Of a stretch of 47,942 nt of DNA, positions 17,935 through 29,006 are shown in pieces. The DNA is taken from the NCBI RefSeq assembly GCF_001665235.1, contig NZ_LZSC01000036.1:1-47942 (forward strand), in the 5' to 3' direction. The DNA is from Mycobacterium sp. 1100029.7. GTDB lineage: Bacteria > Actinomycetota > Actinomycetes > Mycobacteriales > Mycobacteriaceae. Both the position numbers and the translations under genes were made by a program. The notes under the pieces are model-generated. The model saw nothing but the letters and a program-made list of their open reading frames with translations. It ran no database searches and was not told where the DNA came from. The number at the start of each line of letters is the position of its first letter. The stretch's first letter is position 1.

Positions 17935-18693
17935 ATGCCCGGTATCGACCTCAACGCCGACTTGGGCGAGGGCTTCGGCGTCTGGCGTCTCGGCGACGAC
18001 GACGCCATGCTGCGGATCGTCACCAGCGCCAACGTCGCCTGCGGCTTCCACGCCGGCGATCCCGCGGGCCTGCTCGCGGTGTGCCGGGACGCCGCCGCGC
18101 GTGGCGTGCGCATCGGCGCGCAGGTGAGCTATCGCGACCTGGCCGGGTTCGGCAGGCGCTACATCGACGTCACCGCCGCAGACCTCACCGCCGACGTGGT
18201 GTATCAGATCGGCGCATTGCAGGCGATCGCCCACGCGGCCGGCACGGCCGTCTGCTATGTCAAACCGCATGGCGCGCTGTACAACACGATCGTGACCGAC
18301 CGCGTCCAGGCCGGCGCGGTGGCCGAAGCGGTCCGCGCCGTCGACGACACGCTGCCCGTGCTGGGCATGTCGGGTTCGGCGTTCTTCGACGAGGCGCAGC
18401 GCCTGGGCTTGCCGACCGTGGCCGAGGCGTTCGCCGATCGCGCCTACCGGCCGGACGGCCGGCTGGTCTCGCGCCGGGAGCCGGGCGCGGTGCTCGACGA
18501 CCCGACGGCGATCGCCGAGCGCGTGGTGGGCATGGTCTCCTCCAACCAGGTCACCGCGGTCGACGGGAGCGCGGTCGACATCCGCGTGGAATCGGTTTGT
18601 GTGCACGGTGATTCACCGGGTGCGGTGCAGATAGCGACCGCGGTGCGGCAACGACTCGAGGCCGCCGGCATCGACATCAAGGCGTTCAGCTGA
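17935..18693 (+). CDS. pxpA: 5-oxoprolinase subunit A (LamB/YcsF family)
   Basis: This 252-residue protein of the LamB/YcsF family has the near-invariant start [12 protein letters not shown], then [52 protein letters not shown] and [11 protein letters not shown]. In known systems PxpA works with PxpB and PxpC to open 5-oxoproline to glutamate with ATP. Neither partner is encoded next to it or elsewhere in this window. The stop overlaps the next start by one base (TGATG). Confidence 0.9.
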   Translation: MPGIDLNADLGEGFGVWRLGDDDAMLRIVTSANVACGFHAGDPAGLLAVCRDAAARGVRIGAQVSYRDLAGFGRRYIDVTAADLTADVVYQIGALQAIAHAAGTAVCYVKPHGALYNTIVTDRVQAGAVAEAVRAVDDTLPVLGMSGSAFFDEAQRLGLPTVAEAFADRAYRPDGRLVSRREPGAVLDDPTAIAERVVGMVSSNQVTAVDGSAVDIRVESVCVHGDSPGAVQIATAVRQRLEAAGIDIKAFS

Positions 18694-19610
18694 TGCGACT
18701 GCGACTGGGTCGCCCCGATATCGCGCGATACTCCGATCGGTTCGACGTGCCGGCCGCCGAGCCGCACGGACTCTCAGCCACCTGGATGGGCGTGGCGACG
18801 CTCCTGATCGACGACGGGTCGTCGGCGCTGCTGACCGACGGCTATTTCTCGCGACCGAGCCTGGCCCGGGTCGCTGCCGGCAAGGTGGCGCCGTCGGCGG
18901 CCCGGGTGGACGGCTGCCTGGCGCGGGCCAAGGTGTCACGCCTGGAAGCCGTGGTCCCGGTGCACACCCACATCGACCACGTGATGGATTCCGCGCTGGT
19001 CGCCGATCGCACCGGCGCCAAGCTGGTGGGCGGCGAGTCCGCGGCCAACGTCGGCCGCGGCTACGGCCTGCCCGCGGACCGGCTGGTCATCGCGGCGTCG
19101 GGTGAGCCAATCCGGTTGGGCGCCTTCGACGTAACGCTGGTGAAGTCGCATCACTGTCCGCCTGACCGGTTTCCCGGCGTGATCGACGCGCCGCTGGTGC
19201 CACCGGTGAAAGCGTCGGCCTATCGGTGCGGGGAGGCGTGGTCGACGCTGATCCACCACCTGCCGTCCGACAAGCGGCTGCTGATCCAGGGCAGCGCCGG
19301 CTTTGTCACCGGCGCGCTGGCCGGGCACCGCGCCGAGGCCGCGTACTTGTCCGTCGGCCAGCTGGGTCTGCAGCCGCGGTCCTATCTGCTCGACTACTGG
19401 GAGCACACCGTGCAGGCGGTGGGCGCCCGCCGGGTGATCGCCATCCACTGGGATGACTTCTTTCGTCCGCTGTCACAACCATTGCGGGCGTTGCCCTACG
19501 CCGGCGACGACCTGGATGTGTCGATGCGGATTCTCGACGAGCTGGCCACCCGCGACGGTGTCGCGTTGCACATGCCGACGGTGTGGCGGCGCGAAAATCC
19601 CTGGAAGTGA
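18693..19610 (+). CDS. Metallo-beta-lactamase-fold hydrolase (Rv3577-like)
   Basis: This 305-residue protein carries the metal motif VHTHIDHVMD (HxHxDH) near residue 90, a second metal His in SHHCPPDRFPG, and a late His in AIHWDDFF. It belongs to the MBL-fold hydrolase group, close to the UlaG-like branch; there is no signal peptide, so it is cytoplasmic. The reaction is not known. The ATG shares one base with the pxpA stop, and an anion-transporter gene follows 13 bp later, so the three genes are probably cotranscribed. Confidence 0.87.
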   Translation: MRLRLGRPDIARYSDRFDVPAAEPHGLSATWMGVATLLIDDGSSALLTDGYFSRPSLARVAAGKVAPSAARVDGCLARAKVSRLEAVVPVHTHIDHVMDSALVADRTGAKLVGGESAANVGRGYGLPADRLVIAASGEPIRLGAFDVTLVKSHHCPPDRFPGVIDAPLVPPVKASAYRCGEAWSTLIHHLPSDKRLLIQGSAGFVTGALAGHRAEAAYLSVGQLGLQPRSYLLDYWEHTVQAVGARRVIAIHWDDFFRPLSQPLRALPYAGDDLDVSMRILDELATRDGVALHMPTVWRRENPWK

Positions 19611-19623
19611 AGCGGTTTAGACG

Positions 19624-20861
<1,238 letters not shown>

Positions 20862-20865
<4 letters not shown>

Positions 20866-22253
20866 GCGAGCGACGGCGTCTGGGAACGCCGGTAAATGTG
20901 GGCGTGAATGGGTTTCGCCGCGACCACGGTGAACGGCGTGGCGAGCGGGAAATCTTCGTCGAGAGAATCGATCTCGACGGTGCGGATGATCGTGGCCAGC
21001 GCAAGGGTGGCTTCCAGCATCGCGAAGTGGTCGCCGATACACGAGCGCGGACCGCCACCGAACGGCAGGTACTGCCAGCGATCGCGGGCCTTCGACCGCT
21101 CCGGCAGGAACCGGTCCGGATCGAAACGCAACGGGTCCTCCCACAGCGTGGGGTCGCGGTGCATGGCGTAAAAGCTCACCAACGCAATGGTGTTGGCCGC
21201 CACCCGGAATCCGTCGACCACGATGTCGCGGGTGGGCGCGCGCACCGTCCCCGACGCGGGCGGACACAACCGCAGTGCTTCGTGCAGCACTCTGACCGTC
21301 AGGCCCAGTTGGGGCACGTCGTCGGTGGTCAGCGCACGGTCCCCCAGGGCGGCGACCTCGGCGCGCACCTCGTCCTGAATCACACGATGATGCCCCAGCG
21401 CCCACAACGCATAGGTGAGCGTCGTCGACGTCGTGTCGTGGCCGGCAAGCATGAAAAGTGCCAACTCGTCGCAGATCTCGTCGTCGCGCAACGGCAGCGA
21501 AGTCTCCGGATCGATCGCCTCGATCAGGGCCCGCACCAGCGGGGCGTCGCGGTCGGGATCGACACGCACCGCCTGCAGGATCTCGGCAGCCAGGTCGTGC
21601 AGCGCGGTCTTGGCACGGCGGGCCGCGCGCTGGCCCGCGGTGGGCAGCCAACGCGGGAAGTTGATCGGCCGCGCAGCGCGATCGGCCACCCAGGTCAGCG
21701 AGACGCGCAATGCGTGCCCGACTTCCTCGGCGCGCTCGTCGAGGTCCACTCCGAGCACCGACCGGCCGAGCGCCCGCAGGGTGAGCAAGCGGCATTCCCG
21801 GTCCAGGTCCACGACGGCGCCGGCGTGCCAACCATCGACCACCCCGGCCGCGGCCGCACCCATGTGCCCGGCGTAGCCGGCCACATGCCGCTTGGTGAAC
21901 ATCGGCTGTAGCGCGCGACGCCGCGGTAGCCAGCGTTCATGCGGCAGGTTGAGCAAGTTGCCGCCCAGCACCGCTCGCATCTCGACCATCGAGCGGGCGC
22001 GGCCACGGTCGCAGATTTCGTCGTTGCGGCTCAACAAGTCTCGCGCACCCCGCGGTGTGGCGATGACCACCACGTCCGGCAACATCCACTTCGGCGCGAG
22101 TCGCAGCCGCGTCACCGGGCCGCCGGCGTCCAGCAGCGCGCCGAGCCCGTCGATGTAGTCCCGCATGGCTTTGAGCTGTCGCCGGTAGGGCAGTGGATTC
22201 TTCGGCGCCAGGCTCAGCGTCCCGACGGCGGGTGCCTGCAGCATCTCGACCAT
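20862..22253 (-). CDS. Cytochrome P450 mono-oxygenase
   Basis: This 463-residue soluble bacterial P450 has the I-helix oxygen motif LAGHDTTST, the EALR of ExxR, the PERF-like FLPERS and the haem loop FGGGPRSCIG with Cys405. Near-CYP4/CYP102-type layout, but the subfamily is not assigned. The ATG at 22253 (MVEMLQAPAVG) is chosen since AAAGGAG lies 5 bases upstream. It is the first and only gene of its transcript; the regulator gene upstream ends 104 bp away on the same strand. The gap holds a palindrome shared with the FAD-monooxygenase promoter. Substrate and redox partners unknown; no ferredoxin gene is next to it. Confidence 0.92.
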
Positions 22254-22309
22254 GCCAACTCCTTTGTTCGCTGCAGGCACGGTATGGCCGAGAGTTGTTC
22301 GCAGGCACG

Positions 22310-22323
22310 CGTAGTCGACTACC
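22310..22323. promoter_or_regulatory. Palindrome GTAGTCGACTAC upstream of the P450 gene
   Basis: The exact 12-bp palindrome (22311-22322) sits 58 bp before the P450 start. In the direction of transcription it is followed by GCGTGCCTGC, close to GCTGTCTGC after the matching site at 25068-25079. Two short direct repeats (TGCCTGCnnGAACAA-like) lie between it and the gene. The nearest candidate regulator is the LuxR-type protein encoded next door. Confidence 0.75.
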
Positions 22324-22357
22324 CCACTTACCCGGGATAGTTGGGCGACGCGGTGGG

Positions 22358-25006
22358 TCAGTCCGAACCGCAGGGCCCGGATCGCACGATCGACGCCAGC
22401 TCGTCACGCGACTGCGCCCCCACCCGCTGGCAGGCCCGGTAGACGTGGCCCTCGACGGTGCGCACCGACATCACCAGCTGCTCGGCGATCTCGCGGTTGG
22501 ACAGGCCCGCGACGACGAGTTCGACGACATCGCGCTGGCGTCCCGACAATTTCAGTCCGCTGCGGGTCCGCAAAGCGGGCGTGCTCAAGCCGCCGCATTC
22601 GTCGGACAATTTCCGGGCCAGCGCTCCGGCGTACAGCCCGCGCCGATGATGCTGATCTTCGTCGAACGCGACCGCGGCCTGGGCTGCCGCGTCGGCGGCC
22701 GCGCACCGATCACCGATGCGCCGGTAGGCCGCCGACGCCGCCAGCAGACGCTCGCCGTCCTTGGCCAGCAGGGCGTCGGTGTGCAACGCGATGGCCGCGG
22801 CCAACGGCAGCGACAGCTCGTCGTCCAATTCCCGGGCCCGCGCGACCTGCGAGGTGTCGCCCCATTGCGCCAGGGCCTGGATGCAGGCCAGCTCGTGGGT
22901 GGGTTGGTCGCGGTCGCGGGCCTGTCGTGCCGCCTGCTGCGCGCCCGCGACCGCCTTGCCGAGGTGGCCGCTGGCCGCCATTGCCCAGCCCTCGGCGAGC
23001 GCCAGGGCGGTATGCATGAACAAGAAGTCCGACGGCACGCACGATCGCGCCGTGCTGACGGCGTCGTTGGCTTGGTCGGCCTGACCCAGCTTGGCGTGTG
23101 CCTCGGCGAGTGCGAAGTAGCTCGCAGGCCGCAAACCGGTGGTGATGGCGTGTATCTGCACACCCGCAGCCGCCTCATGCACCAGCCGGACTGCCTCGCC
23201 GACAGCGCCGCGGGCCAGCTCGGCGTTCCCCAGCAGCAGCGCCAGGTTGGCGTAGGCCAGACCGGGTATGTCACGAGCCGATTCGGCCAGGTGCTTTGCG
23301 GTATCGACGAATTCGGCTATTCGTCCGGTCAGCCGGCAGGCGCGGCCGTATGCGGCTCCGAACCAGAAGCGCATGTGCGATGCCTGAAACGAGGTGGTGG
23401 CATCGCGCAGCGCCTGCTCCGCCACGGCGGCGAGCTCGTCGACCTGGCCAAGCGCTCCCATCGCCATGATCAACGCCAGCGAGGCCATCATCGTGTGAAA
23501 ACCACTCAGGTCTTCGAAACGCAATGCAGCCCTGGCATTTTCGGTCGCGGCCCGGCAGCGCGCCCACACCGCGTCCAGACACGCCTGCACCGCCAGCCGC
23601 TCCGCCAGCTGCGCCGGGCTCTCGGAACCAGCGGACAGGCCGTCGACGATGGTAGCCGCGGCGCCGGGATCGAACAGATTCCACATCAGGTTGGCGGCCC
23701 GGATCGTCGCCCAGTGATGCCCGTCGGGCAGGTCGCTGTCGGCCATCGCGCGCAGCGCAGCCTCGGCCGGTGCACCGCGTCCGATCAGCGCCAGATTCAT
23801 GGCACGCACGCCGGCCGCCCCCGGAGCGCCGGCATCCGCGGCGGCGGTGGCGAACCGGTCGGCCAGATCCAGGTCCAGCAGTGTCATGGCATGCCGCGCC
23901 GACTCCAGGTAGAGGGCGGGATCGGGATCGAGATTCGACTCGAGACGCAGCAGCGCGCGGCGCACGGTGGCCTGCATGTCGCTGTCGCTGTCTTTTCCCA
24001 GCCGCGCCGCCAACCTGCCCCGGATCTCCGACAGATACAACTCGCCCGCGCTCGCGCGGCGCAGCTCCCCGAACAGCGGGTGTGCCAGCCGGGCGGTCAG
24101 GCCGGTGGGGGCGCGCTCGACACTGACCAGGCCCATCCGCTCGGCAACCGTCAGATCACTACGCCGCGCCAAGTCGCACAACACGTCCACCGGCAGCGGC
24201 TCACACTGCGACAACGTGTCGATCACCGTCATCAGCTCCGGGCCCAGACGCCCCATCAGCCGGCCGAGCGTTTCCGAGAGGCTGGCCGAGACCGCGACAT
24301 CGCCGTCCCATATCCACACACCGGCCGAGCTGCGCATCCGTCCGGCGGCGACCTGATCGGCCAGCAACTGGCGCAGGAAAAGGGCGTTGCCGCCAGTCAG
24401 CTTCTGGAAACGGGCCGCGCTGTGCGCATCGATCGGGCCGCCGAGCGTGCTCTCGATGACAGCTCGCGTCGCCGTCGCCGAAAGTGGTTCGAGGTCAAGG
24501 CGTTCCAGTAGCCCGTCTTTCCACAGCGCCGTCACCGCGTCGGGTTCGTCGCTGCCGGTGCGGATCGTGACCACCAGCCGGACACCACCGGATTGTGCCA
24601 GTTGGTGGACCACGAACGCGGACAGCCCGTCCAGCAGGTGCGCGTCGTCGACGCCGACCACCACCCGGCCCCGATGCTGTTGGGCCACAAACGAATTGAT
24701 GACGCGGCGCACGTCTGTCTGCGGATCCGACATCGCCTGGCCCAGCGAGCCGATGAACGCCCCGAGGGGCAGCGGGCGCGCCGAGTCGGTGCCGACGACC
24801 CACTTCGTCCGCTCCCCCGACGCCGCGGCGTGCCGCAGCGCTTGGTGGGCCAGCCAGGTCTTGCCCAGGCCGGCCGCTCCGGCGATCACCACGCCCGAGT
24901 GATTGCCCGCCGGACTTAGGGCGCGGCGGATGATCCCCAACTCACGCTCGCGCCCGGTCAACGGCTGCGCGCCGATCACTCGGCGACTATAACCATGCGC
25001 GGACAT
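22358..25006 (-). CDS. Large ATPase-LuxR transcriptional regulator (LAL/STAND type)
   Basis: This 882-residue protein has an N-terminal AAA-type ATPase with Walker A GAAGLGKTW near residue 43 and Walker B RVVVGVDDAH near 110. A long middle of alpha-helical repeats (TPR-like, Ala/Leu-rich) follows. The C-terminal LuxR helix-turn-helix is LSGRQRDVVELVVAGLSNREIAEQLVMSVRTVEGHV. The start ATG at 25006 (MSAHGYSRR) is chosen over one 19 codons upstream, which would place the frame over the operator area. It lies between the P450 gene (same strand, downstream) and the FAD monooxygenase (divergent), and both promoters hold GTAGTCGACTAC. Such regulators are usually activators. Confidence 0.9.
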   Translation of the reverse strand: MSAHGYSRRVIGAQPLTGRERELGIIRRALSPAGNHSGVVIAGAAGLGKTWLAHQALRHAAASGERTKWVVGTDSARPLPLGAFIGSLGQAMSDPQTDVRRVINSFVAQQHRGRVVVGVDDAHLLDGLSAFVVHQLAQSGGVRLVVTIRTGSDEPDAVTALWKDGLLERLDLEPLSATATRAVIESTLGGPIDAHSAARFQKLTGGNALFLRQLLADQVAAGRMRSSAGVWIWDGDVAVSASLSETLGRLMGRLGPELMTVIDTLSQCEPLPVDVLCDLARRSDLTVAERMGLVSVERAPTGLTARLAHPLFGELRRASAGELYLSEIRGRLAARLGKDSDSDMQATVRRALLRLESNLDPDPALYLESARHAMTLLDLDLADRFATAAADAGAPGAAGVRAMNLALIGRGAPAEAALRAMADSDLPDGHHWATIRAANLMWNLFDPGAAATIVDGLSAGSESPAQLAERLAVQACLDAVWARCRAATENARAALRFEDLSGFHTMMASLALIMAMGALGQVDELAAVAEQALRDATTSFQASHMRFWFGAAYGRACRLTGRIAEFVDTAKHLAESARDIPGLAYANLALLLGNAELARGAVGEAVRLVHEAAAGVQIHAITTGLRPASYFALAEAHAKLGQADQANDAVSTARSCVPSDFLFMHTALALAEGWAMAASGHLGKAVAGAQQAARQARDRDQPTHELACIQALAQWGDTSQVARARELDDELSLPLAAAIALHTDALLAKDGERLLAASAAYRRIGDRCAAADAAAQAAVAFDEDQHHRRGLYAGALARKLSDECGGLSTPALRTRSGLKLSGRQRDVVELVVAGLSNREIAEQLVMSVRTVEGHVYRACQRVGAQSRDELASIVRSGPCGSD

Positions 25007-25066
25007 CGGGCGGGCAGCTTTCCGCGCCTTTCGGTGACCCGATGTGTACGGGCCGCGTAGCAATGA

Positions 25067-25080
25067 CGTAGTCGACTACG
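25067..25080. promoter_or_regulatory. Palindrome CGTAGTCGACTACG in the luxR/FAD-monooxygenase gap
   Basis: A perfect 14-bp palindrome lies between the divergent regulator and monooxygenase genes, 69 bp before the monooxygenase ATG. Its 12-bp core is the same as at 22311-22322. This fits a dimeric activator site serving the monooxygenase and perhaps the regulator itself. Confidence 0.78.
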
Positions 25081-25148
25081 CTGTCTGCCGTCGTGCCGTT
25101 CCCTGAGCATGGAGTTCGTCGAATAGGCGGACACACAGGCGGTGGGCT

Positions 25149-26558
25149 ATGGCAAAGGTCGGAAATCACGCGCTGGTATTAGGGGCGAGCATGGCCGGTT
25201 TGCTGGCCGCCCGGTCGCTCAGCGAGTTCTTCGACACGGTGACGGTGGTCGAGCGCGACCCGCTGCCCGATATCCCCGCCGATACCGGCATCGCGCGCCG
25301 AGGCGTTCCGCAGGGGCGGCACCTGCACGCCCTGCTACCCCGCGGCGCCCAGGTGCTCGAGGAGCTGTTCCCCGGAATTCTCAACGAGCTGCTCCTCGAT
25401 GGCGCGCGGCACTTCGACGGCCGGGATCTGTCCCGGCTGCACTACGACGTGGGCGGACACCTGTTGGTGCGCTCCGGCAGCGCCGCGTCGTTCGCCCTTT
25501 ATCTCGCCACCCGACCGTTTCTCGAGGAACACGTCCGCACCAGGGTGCGCCGCATACCCAATGTCACGCTGCTCGACGACCACGACATCGTGGAGTTGAC
25601 CACGACGCAGGATCGCCACCGCGTCACCGGCGCACGGCTGGTCAACCGTCGCACCCGCGACGATGCCGTCCTCGGCGCCGACCTGGTGCTCGACGCGACC
25701 GGACGTGGTGCGCGCACCCCAGCGTGGCTGGATGCCCTGGGCTACGAACGACCGCCCGAGGTTCACGTCCCCGTTCAGCTGACCTACGCGAGCCAATTGC
25801 TCCGGATGGCACCGGATGCCTTGCACGAATTCGGTTTCGTCGTCGCAGCCGTGCCCGGCCGGCCCCGCGGCGTCGCCATGCTGCACTCCGAGCACCACAC
25901 CTGGACGCTCACCGTGTATGGCATCGGGGGTCACGAGCCGCAGCCAGACCTGGCGTCGATGTGTGGGTTCGTCGAGGACTGCGCGCCACCGCACCTGCTG
26001 GCCGCGGTGCGCGCCGCCGAACCGATCGGCCAACCCGCGCGGCACCGTCAACCGTCGAGTCAGTGGCGCCGCTACGACAAGATGCGACGATTCCCCGAAG
26101 GCCTGCTGGTCCTCGGTGACGCGATATGCAGCTTCAACCCGATCTACGGCCAGGGTATGACGGTAGCCGCGCTAGAGGCGCTGGTGCTGCGTGACTGCTT
26201 GTCCTGTGGGACAGCGGATTTGGCTCGGCGGTTCTTCCGCGCCGCGGCGGTGCCGATCCGCCAGGCGTGGGAGTTGTCGGCCAAGCCCGACCTCTGCTTC
26301 CCGGAGATCCAGGGCAGCCCAACGCTGCTCACCAGGATGCTCAACGCGTATGTCGATCGCATCCTCACCGCGACCGAATACGATCCCGTCGCCGTCGATC
26401 AATTCATTCGCGTGACGTCGATGCTCGATCCGGCCAGCGGATTGTTGCGCCCGGGTATGTTGTGGCGCGCCGCGCTTGCGCACCGCCGCCGGCCGCGGCG
26501 CGGCCTCTCGCAGTTCGACGGTGTGACCGACGGTCTCGCCAGCAGCACGCCCGTTTAG
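25149..26558 (+). CDS. FAD-dependent monooxygenase/oxidoreductase
   Basis: This 469-residue protein has an N-terminal dinucleotide fold VLGASMAGLLAARSL followed by VVERDPLPD, the usual FAD-binding pattern of aromatic/isoprenoid hydroxylases. The second FAD motif is LVLGDAICSFNPIYGQGMTVAALEA (GD motif plus GQG). The stretch RRGVPQGRHLHALLPRG resembles a group of uncharacterised mycobacterial FAD monooxygenases. No membrane helix is clear. It starts at ATG 25149, is divergent from the LuxR gene, and shares a promoter palindrome with the P450 gene, so the two oxygenases probably act in one pathway. Substrate unknown. Confidence 0.88.
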   Translation: MAKVGNHALVLGASMAGLLAARSLSEFFDTVTVVERDPLPDIPADTGIARRGVPQGRHLHALLPRGAQVLEELFPGILNELLLDGARHFDGRDLSRLHYDVGGHLLVRSGSAASFALYLATRPFLEEHVRTRVRRIPNVTLLDDHDIVELTTTQDRHRVTGARLVNRRTRDDAVLGADLVLDATGRGARTPAWLDALGYERPPEVHVPVQLTYASQLLRMAPDALHEFGFVVAAVPGRPRGVAMLHSEHHTWTLTVYGIGGHEPQPDLASMCGFVEDCAPPHLLAAVRAAEPIGQPARHRQPSSQWRRYDKMRRFPEGLLVLGDAICSFNPIYGQGMTVAALEALVLRDCLSCGTADLARRFFRAAAVPIRQAWELSAKPDLCFPEIQGSPTLLTRMLNAYVDRILTATEYDPVAVDQFIRVTSMLDPASGLLRPGMLWRAALAHRRRPRRGLSQFDGVTDGLASSTPV

Positions 26559-26614
26559 CTACCCTGGCCCGCGCGGCCGCGTATCGTTCCCATGACCAAA
26601 CCATTGGGGCGCCC

Positions 26615-27049
26615 GTGGAACTCCGCAAAGCCGCGCTGATCGCAGCGATCACCGCCGCGACCGCCGGCGTGCTGACACCACCCGCACACGCCGAAGCCGG
26701 TTCGTTCCAGTCACCGTCGGGCAATATCTACTGCCTGCTGGGCGCGGAGACCGACGGCACCAGCCGCGCCGATTGCCAAGTGCAACAACACACCTACCCG
26801 GTACCACCGCCGGGCGACTGCCATCTGGGCGGCTGGGGTGGCCAATTCTCGGTCAAACAAGGCGATCCCGTGGAGTTGGTGTGCCAGGGCGGAGTGCTGA
26901 CCGGTCCCCCGATGCCCACGCTGGGCTACGGCGAGACCCGGTCTATCGGCGCGATCACCTGCAAGAGCGAACCCGTCGGGGTGACCTGCACCGACGACAG
27001 CACCGGCCATTTCTTCCGGGCGTCACGAGACTCCTACCAGCTCGGGTGA
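26615..27049 (+). CDS. Small secreted Cys-containing protein
   Basis: This 144-residue protein starts at GTG 26615. Its Sec signal (ALIAAITAATAGVLTPPAHA) is cut probably after AHA, near residue 25. The mature part has six cysteines (YCLLG, ADCQV, GDCHLG, LVCQG, ITCKS, VTCTD), enough for three disulfides, and a pattern seen in many small mycobacterial secreted proteins of unknown role (SPSGNIYC...CTD.STGHFF). It lies 56 bp after the FAD monooxygenase and may be on its transcript. No function can be given. Confidence 0.75.
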   Translation: MELRKAALIAAITAATAGVLTPPAHAEAGSFQSPSGNIYCLLGAETDGTSRADCQVQQHTYPVPPPGDCHLGGWGGQFSVKQGDPVELVCQGGVLTGPPMPTLGYGETRSIGAITCKSEPVGVTCTDDSTGHFFRASRDSYQLG

Positions 27050-27064
27050 CTGCGGTCGATGGTG

Positions 27065-28045
27065 CTAGCCACGGTGATACGCCGGTGGCAACGGCAGGCC
27101 CATTTCGGCCAGCACCCGGCGCAATAGTGTCGGGTAATCGGTGATGATGCCGTCGACTCCGCTGTCGATCAGCGCACGCATGGCGTCCTGATCGTTGACG
27201 GTCCACGGAACGACCTTCAGACCCAACGTGTGTGCACGGTCGACGTATGCCTTGCCGGTGACCAACCGATAGTCCGGAGAGACGATGTTCGCCCCGATCA
27301 TCAGCGCCCCGACCAATGGGTCGCCGACGGCCGTCGCATTGATACCCGCCAGCCACGGCGAATCGGGCGCCCAGGTCTGCGCATCGAACAAGGCCACCAA
27401 CGGAATCGACGGTTCGGCCCGGCGCACCATGGGTAGCGTGCGCCAGTCGAAGCTCTCGATCTCGACGCGGTCGAGCTTGTCGGCCGACCGAACTGCCGCC
27501 AGAATCACGTCGACGAACTGCTGGGGGTCGGCCGAGTCGTCCGGCTTGTCGGCTTCCACCTTGGTCTCGATGTTGTAGCGGACCTGCGCTTGATACGAGT
27601 CGGCAAGCGCGAAGACGTCCGGGAGGGTCGCTATCTTGTTGTGCGGCACCACCTCAGCTCGCGGAAACTCATCGAGTCGCCGGCCGCAATCCACGGTGCG
27701 GATCTGCGCCAGGGTGAGGTCGTGCACGAGCTTGCCCACGTAGGGGAACTGCGGGTCGCCCTCGGTTAACGGTCTGGTGTCGACGCACTTCTCGGCGCCG
27801 ATCGTCGGATCGTGCCACACCAGGGGTTGCCCATCCCTGGTGATGACGACGTCGAGTTCCAGTGTGCTGACGCCGAGTTCGAGCGATTTGGCGAAAGCAC
27901 GCAGCGACTCCTCGGTCGTCTCACCGCGACCACCGCGGTGCGCCTGTAGATCGAACCCGGACGCGAAGGCCGCGGACGCCGGCGTCGGCAGCAGCAGCGC
28001 GACGGCGACCAGCACGGCGCCCAGGCGCGCGAGCCGGCCGGGCAA
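27065..28045 (-). CDS. Secreted glycerophosphodiester phosphodiesterase
   Basis: This 326-residue GDPD-family protein hydrolyses glycerophosphodiesters to an alcohol and glycerol 3-phosphate. The signal peptide is LGAVLVAVALLLPTPASA. Active-site marks are QAHRGGRGETTEESL (the HRG... E pair), ELDVVITRDGQPLVWHDPTI with the general-acid His, and IETKVE, VPWTVND at the end. Start is TTG 28045; its ribosome site AGGAG lies in the last codons of the rRNA methyltransferase gene, so translation is probably coupled. It is the last gene of a minus-strand run beginning at carD. Confidence 0.88.
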   Translation of the reverse strand: MPGRLARLGAVLVAVALLLPTPASAAFASGFDLQAHRGGRGETTEESLRAFAKSLELGVSTLELDVVITRDGQPLVWHDPTIGAEKCVDTRPLTEGDPQFPYVGKLVHDLTLAQIRTVDCGRRLDEFPRAEVVPHNKIATLPDVFALADSYQAQVRYNIETKVEADKPDDSADPQQFVDVILAAVRSADKLDRVEIESFDWRTLPMVRRAEPSIPLVALFDAQTWAPDSPWLAGINATAVGDPLVGALMIGANIVSPDYRLVTGKAYVDRAHTLGLKVVPWTVNDQDAMRALIDSGVDGIITDYPTLLRRVLAEMGLPLPPAYHRG

Positions 28046-28050
28046 ACGCG

Positions 28051-28983
28051 TTAACTCCTGCGCTGGCGCGCGATTTCGCCGAGCACCACCCCGGCGGCCA
28101 CCGAGGCATTCAACGATTCGGCATGGCCGGCCATCGGTATGGACACCACCTGTTCACAGTTCTGTCGCACCAACCGCGACAGCCCCTTGCCTTCGGATCC
28201 GACGACCACCACGATCGGGTCGCTGCCGTCCAAGTCGTCCAGGATGGTATCGCCGCCGGCGTCCAGACCGATCACCCGGATGCCGCGATCGGCCCAATTC
28301 TGCAGTGTCCTGGTGAGATTGGTGGCACGCGCCACCGGAACGCGAGCCGCCGCCCCGGCGCTGGTGCGCCACGCCACCGCCGTCACCGAGGCCGAACGGC
28401 GCTGCGGTATCAGGACGCCGTGACCGCCGAAGGCCGCGACCGAGCGGACGATCGCGCCGAGATTGCGCGGATCGGAGATGTTGTCGAGCGCCACCAACAA
28501 TGCCGGCGGGGATTGCAGCGCGGTACCGAGCAGATCGTCGGGGTGGGCGTAGTTGTACGGCGGCACCTGCAACGCGATGCCCTGGTGCAGATGATTGGCC
28601 GTCATCTTGTCCAGGTCGGTGCGTGGAACTTCGAGGATCGCAATACCCAAATCTGCTGCCCGAGAGACAGATTCGGTCACCCGCTCGTCGGCGTCGATAC
28701 CGAGTGCGACGTAGAGCGCCGTCGCGGGAACGTCGGCCCGCAGGCATTCCACCACCGGGTTGCGGCCGAGCACCGTTTCGGTCTCGTCGGTGCGTTTGGC
28801 GGGCCGGCGTGGCTGGCTCTTGGCGACCCGTTTGGCCGCGGGATGGTGGGGACGCAGATGTGCCGGCGGCGTGGGCCCCTTGCCTTCCAGCCCACGGCGG
28901 CGCTGACCGCCCGAACCTACGTTGGGCGCCTTCTTCGAGCTGGATTTACGTGTCGCCCCCTGGCGCCGCGAGTTGCCGGCCAT
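28051..28983 (-). CDS. rlmB: TrmH/SpoU-family 23S rRNA 2'-O-methyltransferase (RlmB-like)
   Basis: This 310-residue SpoU-family enzyme transfers methyl from SAM to a ribose 2'-OH of 23S rRNA (G2251 in E. coli numbering for RlmB). The substrate-binding domain begins at about residue 70 ([15 protein letters not shown]). The knotted SAM domain holds [44 protein letters not shown] and [22 protein letters not shown], the three SpoU motifs. The first 65 residues are basic and low-complexity, a usual mycobacterial RNA-binding tail. It lies 23 bp after cysS. Exact target base is inferred from family. Confidence 0.9.
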   Translation of the reverse strand: MAGNSRRQGATRKSSSKKAPNVGSGGQRRRGLEGKGPTPPAHLRPHHPAAKRVAKSQPRRPAKRTDETETVLGRNPVVECLRADVPATALYVALGIDADERVTESVSRAADLGIAILEVPRTDLDKMTANHLHQGIALQVPPYNYAHPDDLLGTALQSPPALLVALDNISDPRNLGAIVRSVAAFGGHGVLIPQRRSASVTAVAWRTSAGAAARVPVARATNLTRTLQNWADRGIRVIGLDAGGDTILDDLDGSDPIVVVVGSEGKGLSRLVRQNCEQVVSIPMAGHAESLNASVAAGVVLGEIARQRRS

Positions 28984-29006
28984 CTAGTCGCCCATCTACT
29001 TGTCCA

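Noticed and set aside
22193..24511. 772-residue plus-strand open frame opposite the LuxR regulator
   Set aside because: The opposite frame has ATPase and LuxR motifs. This one is low-complexity Gln/Arg/Gly without domains.
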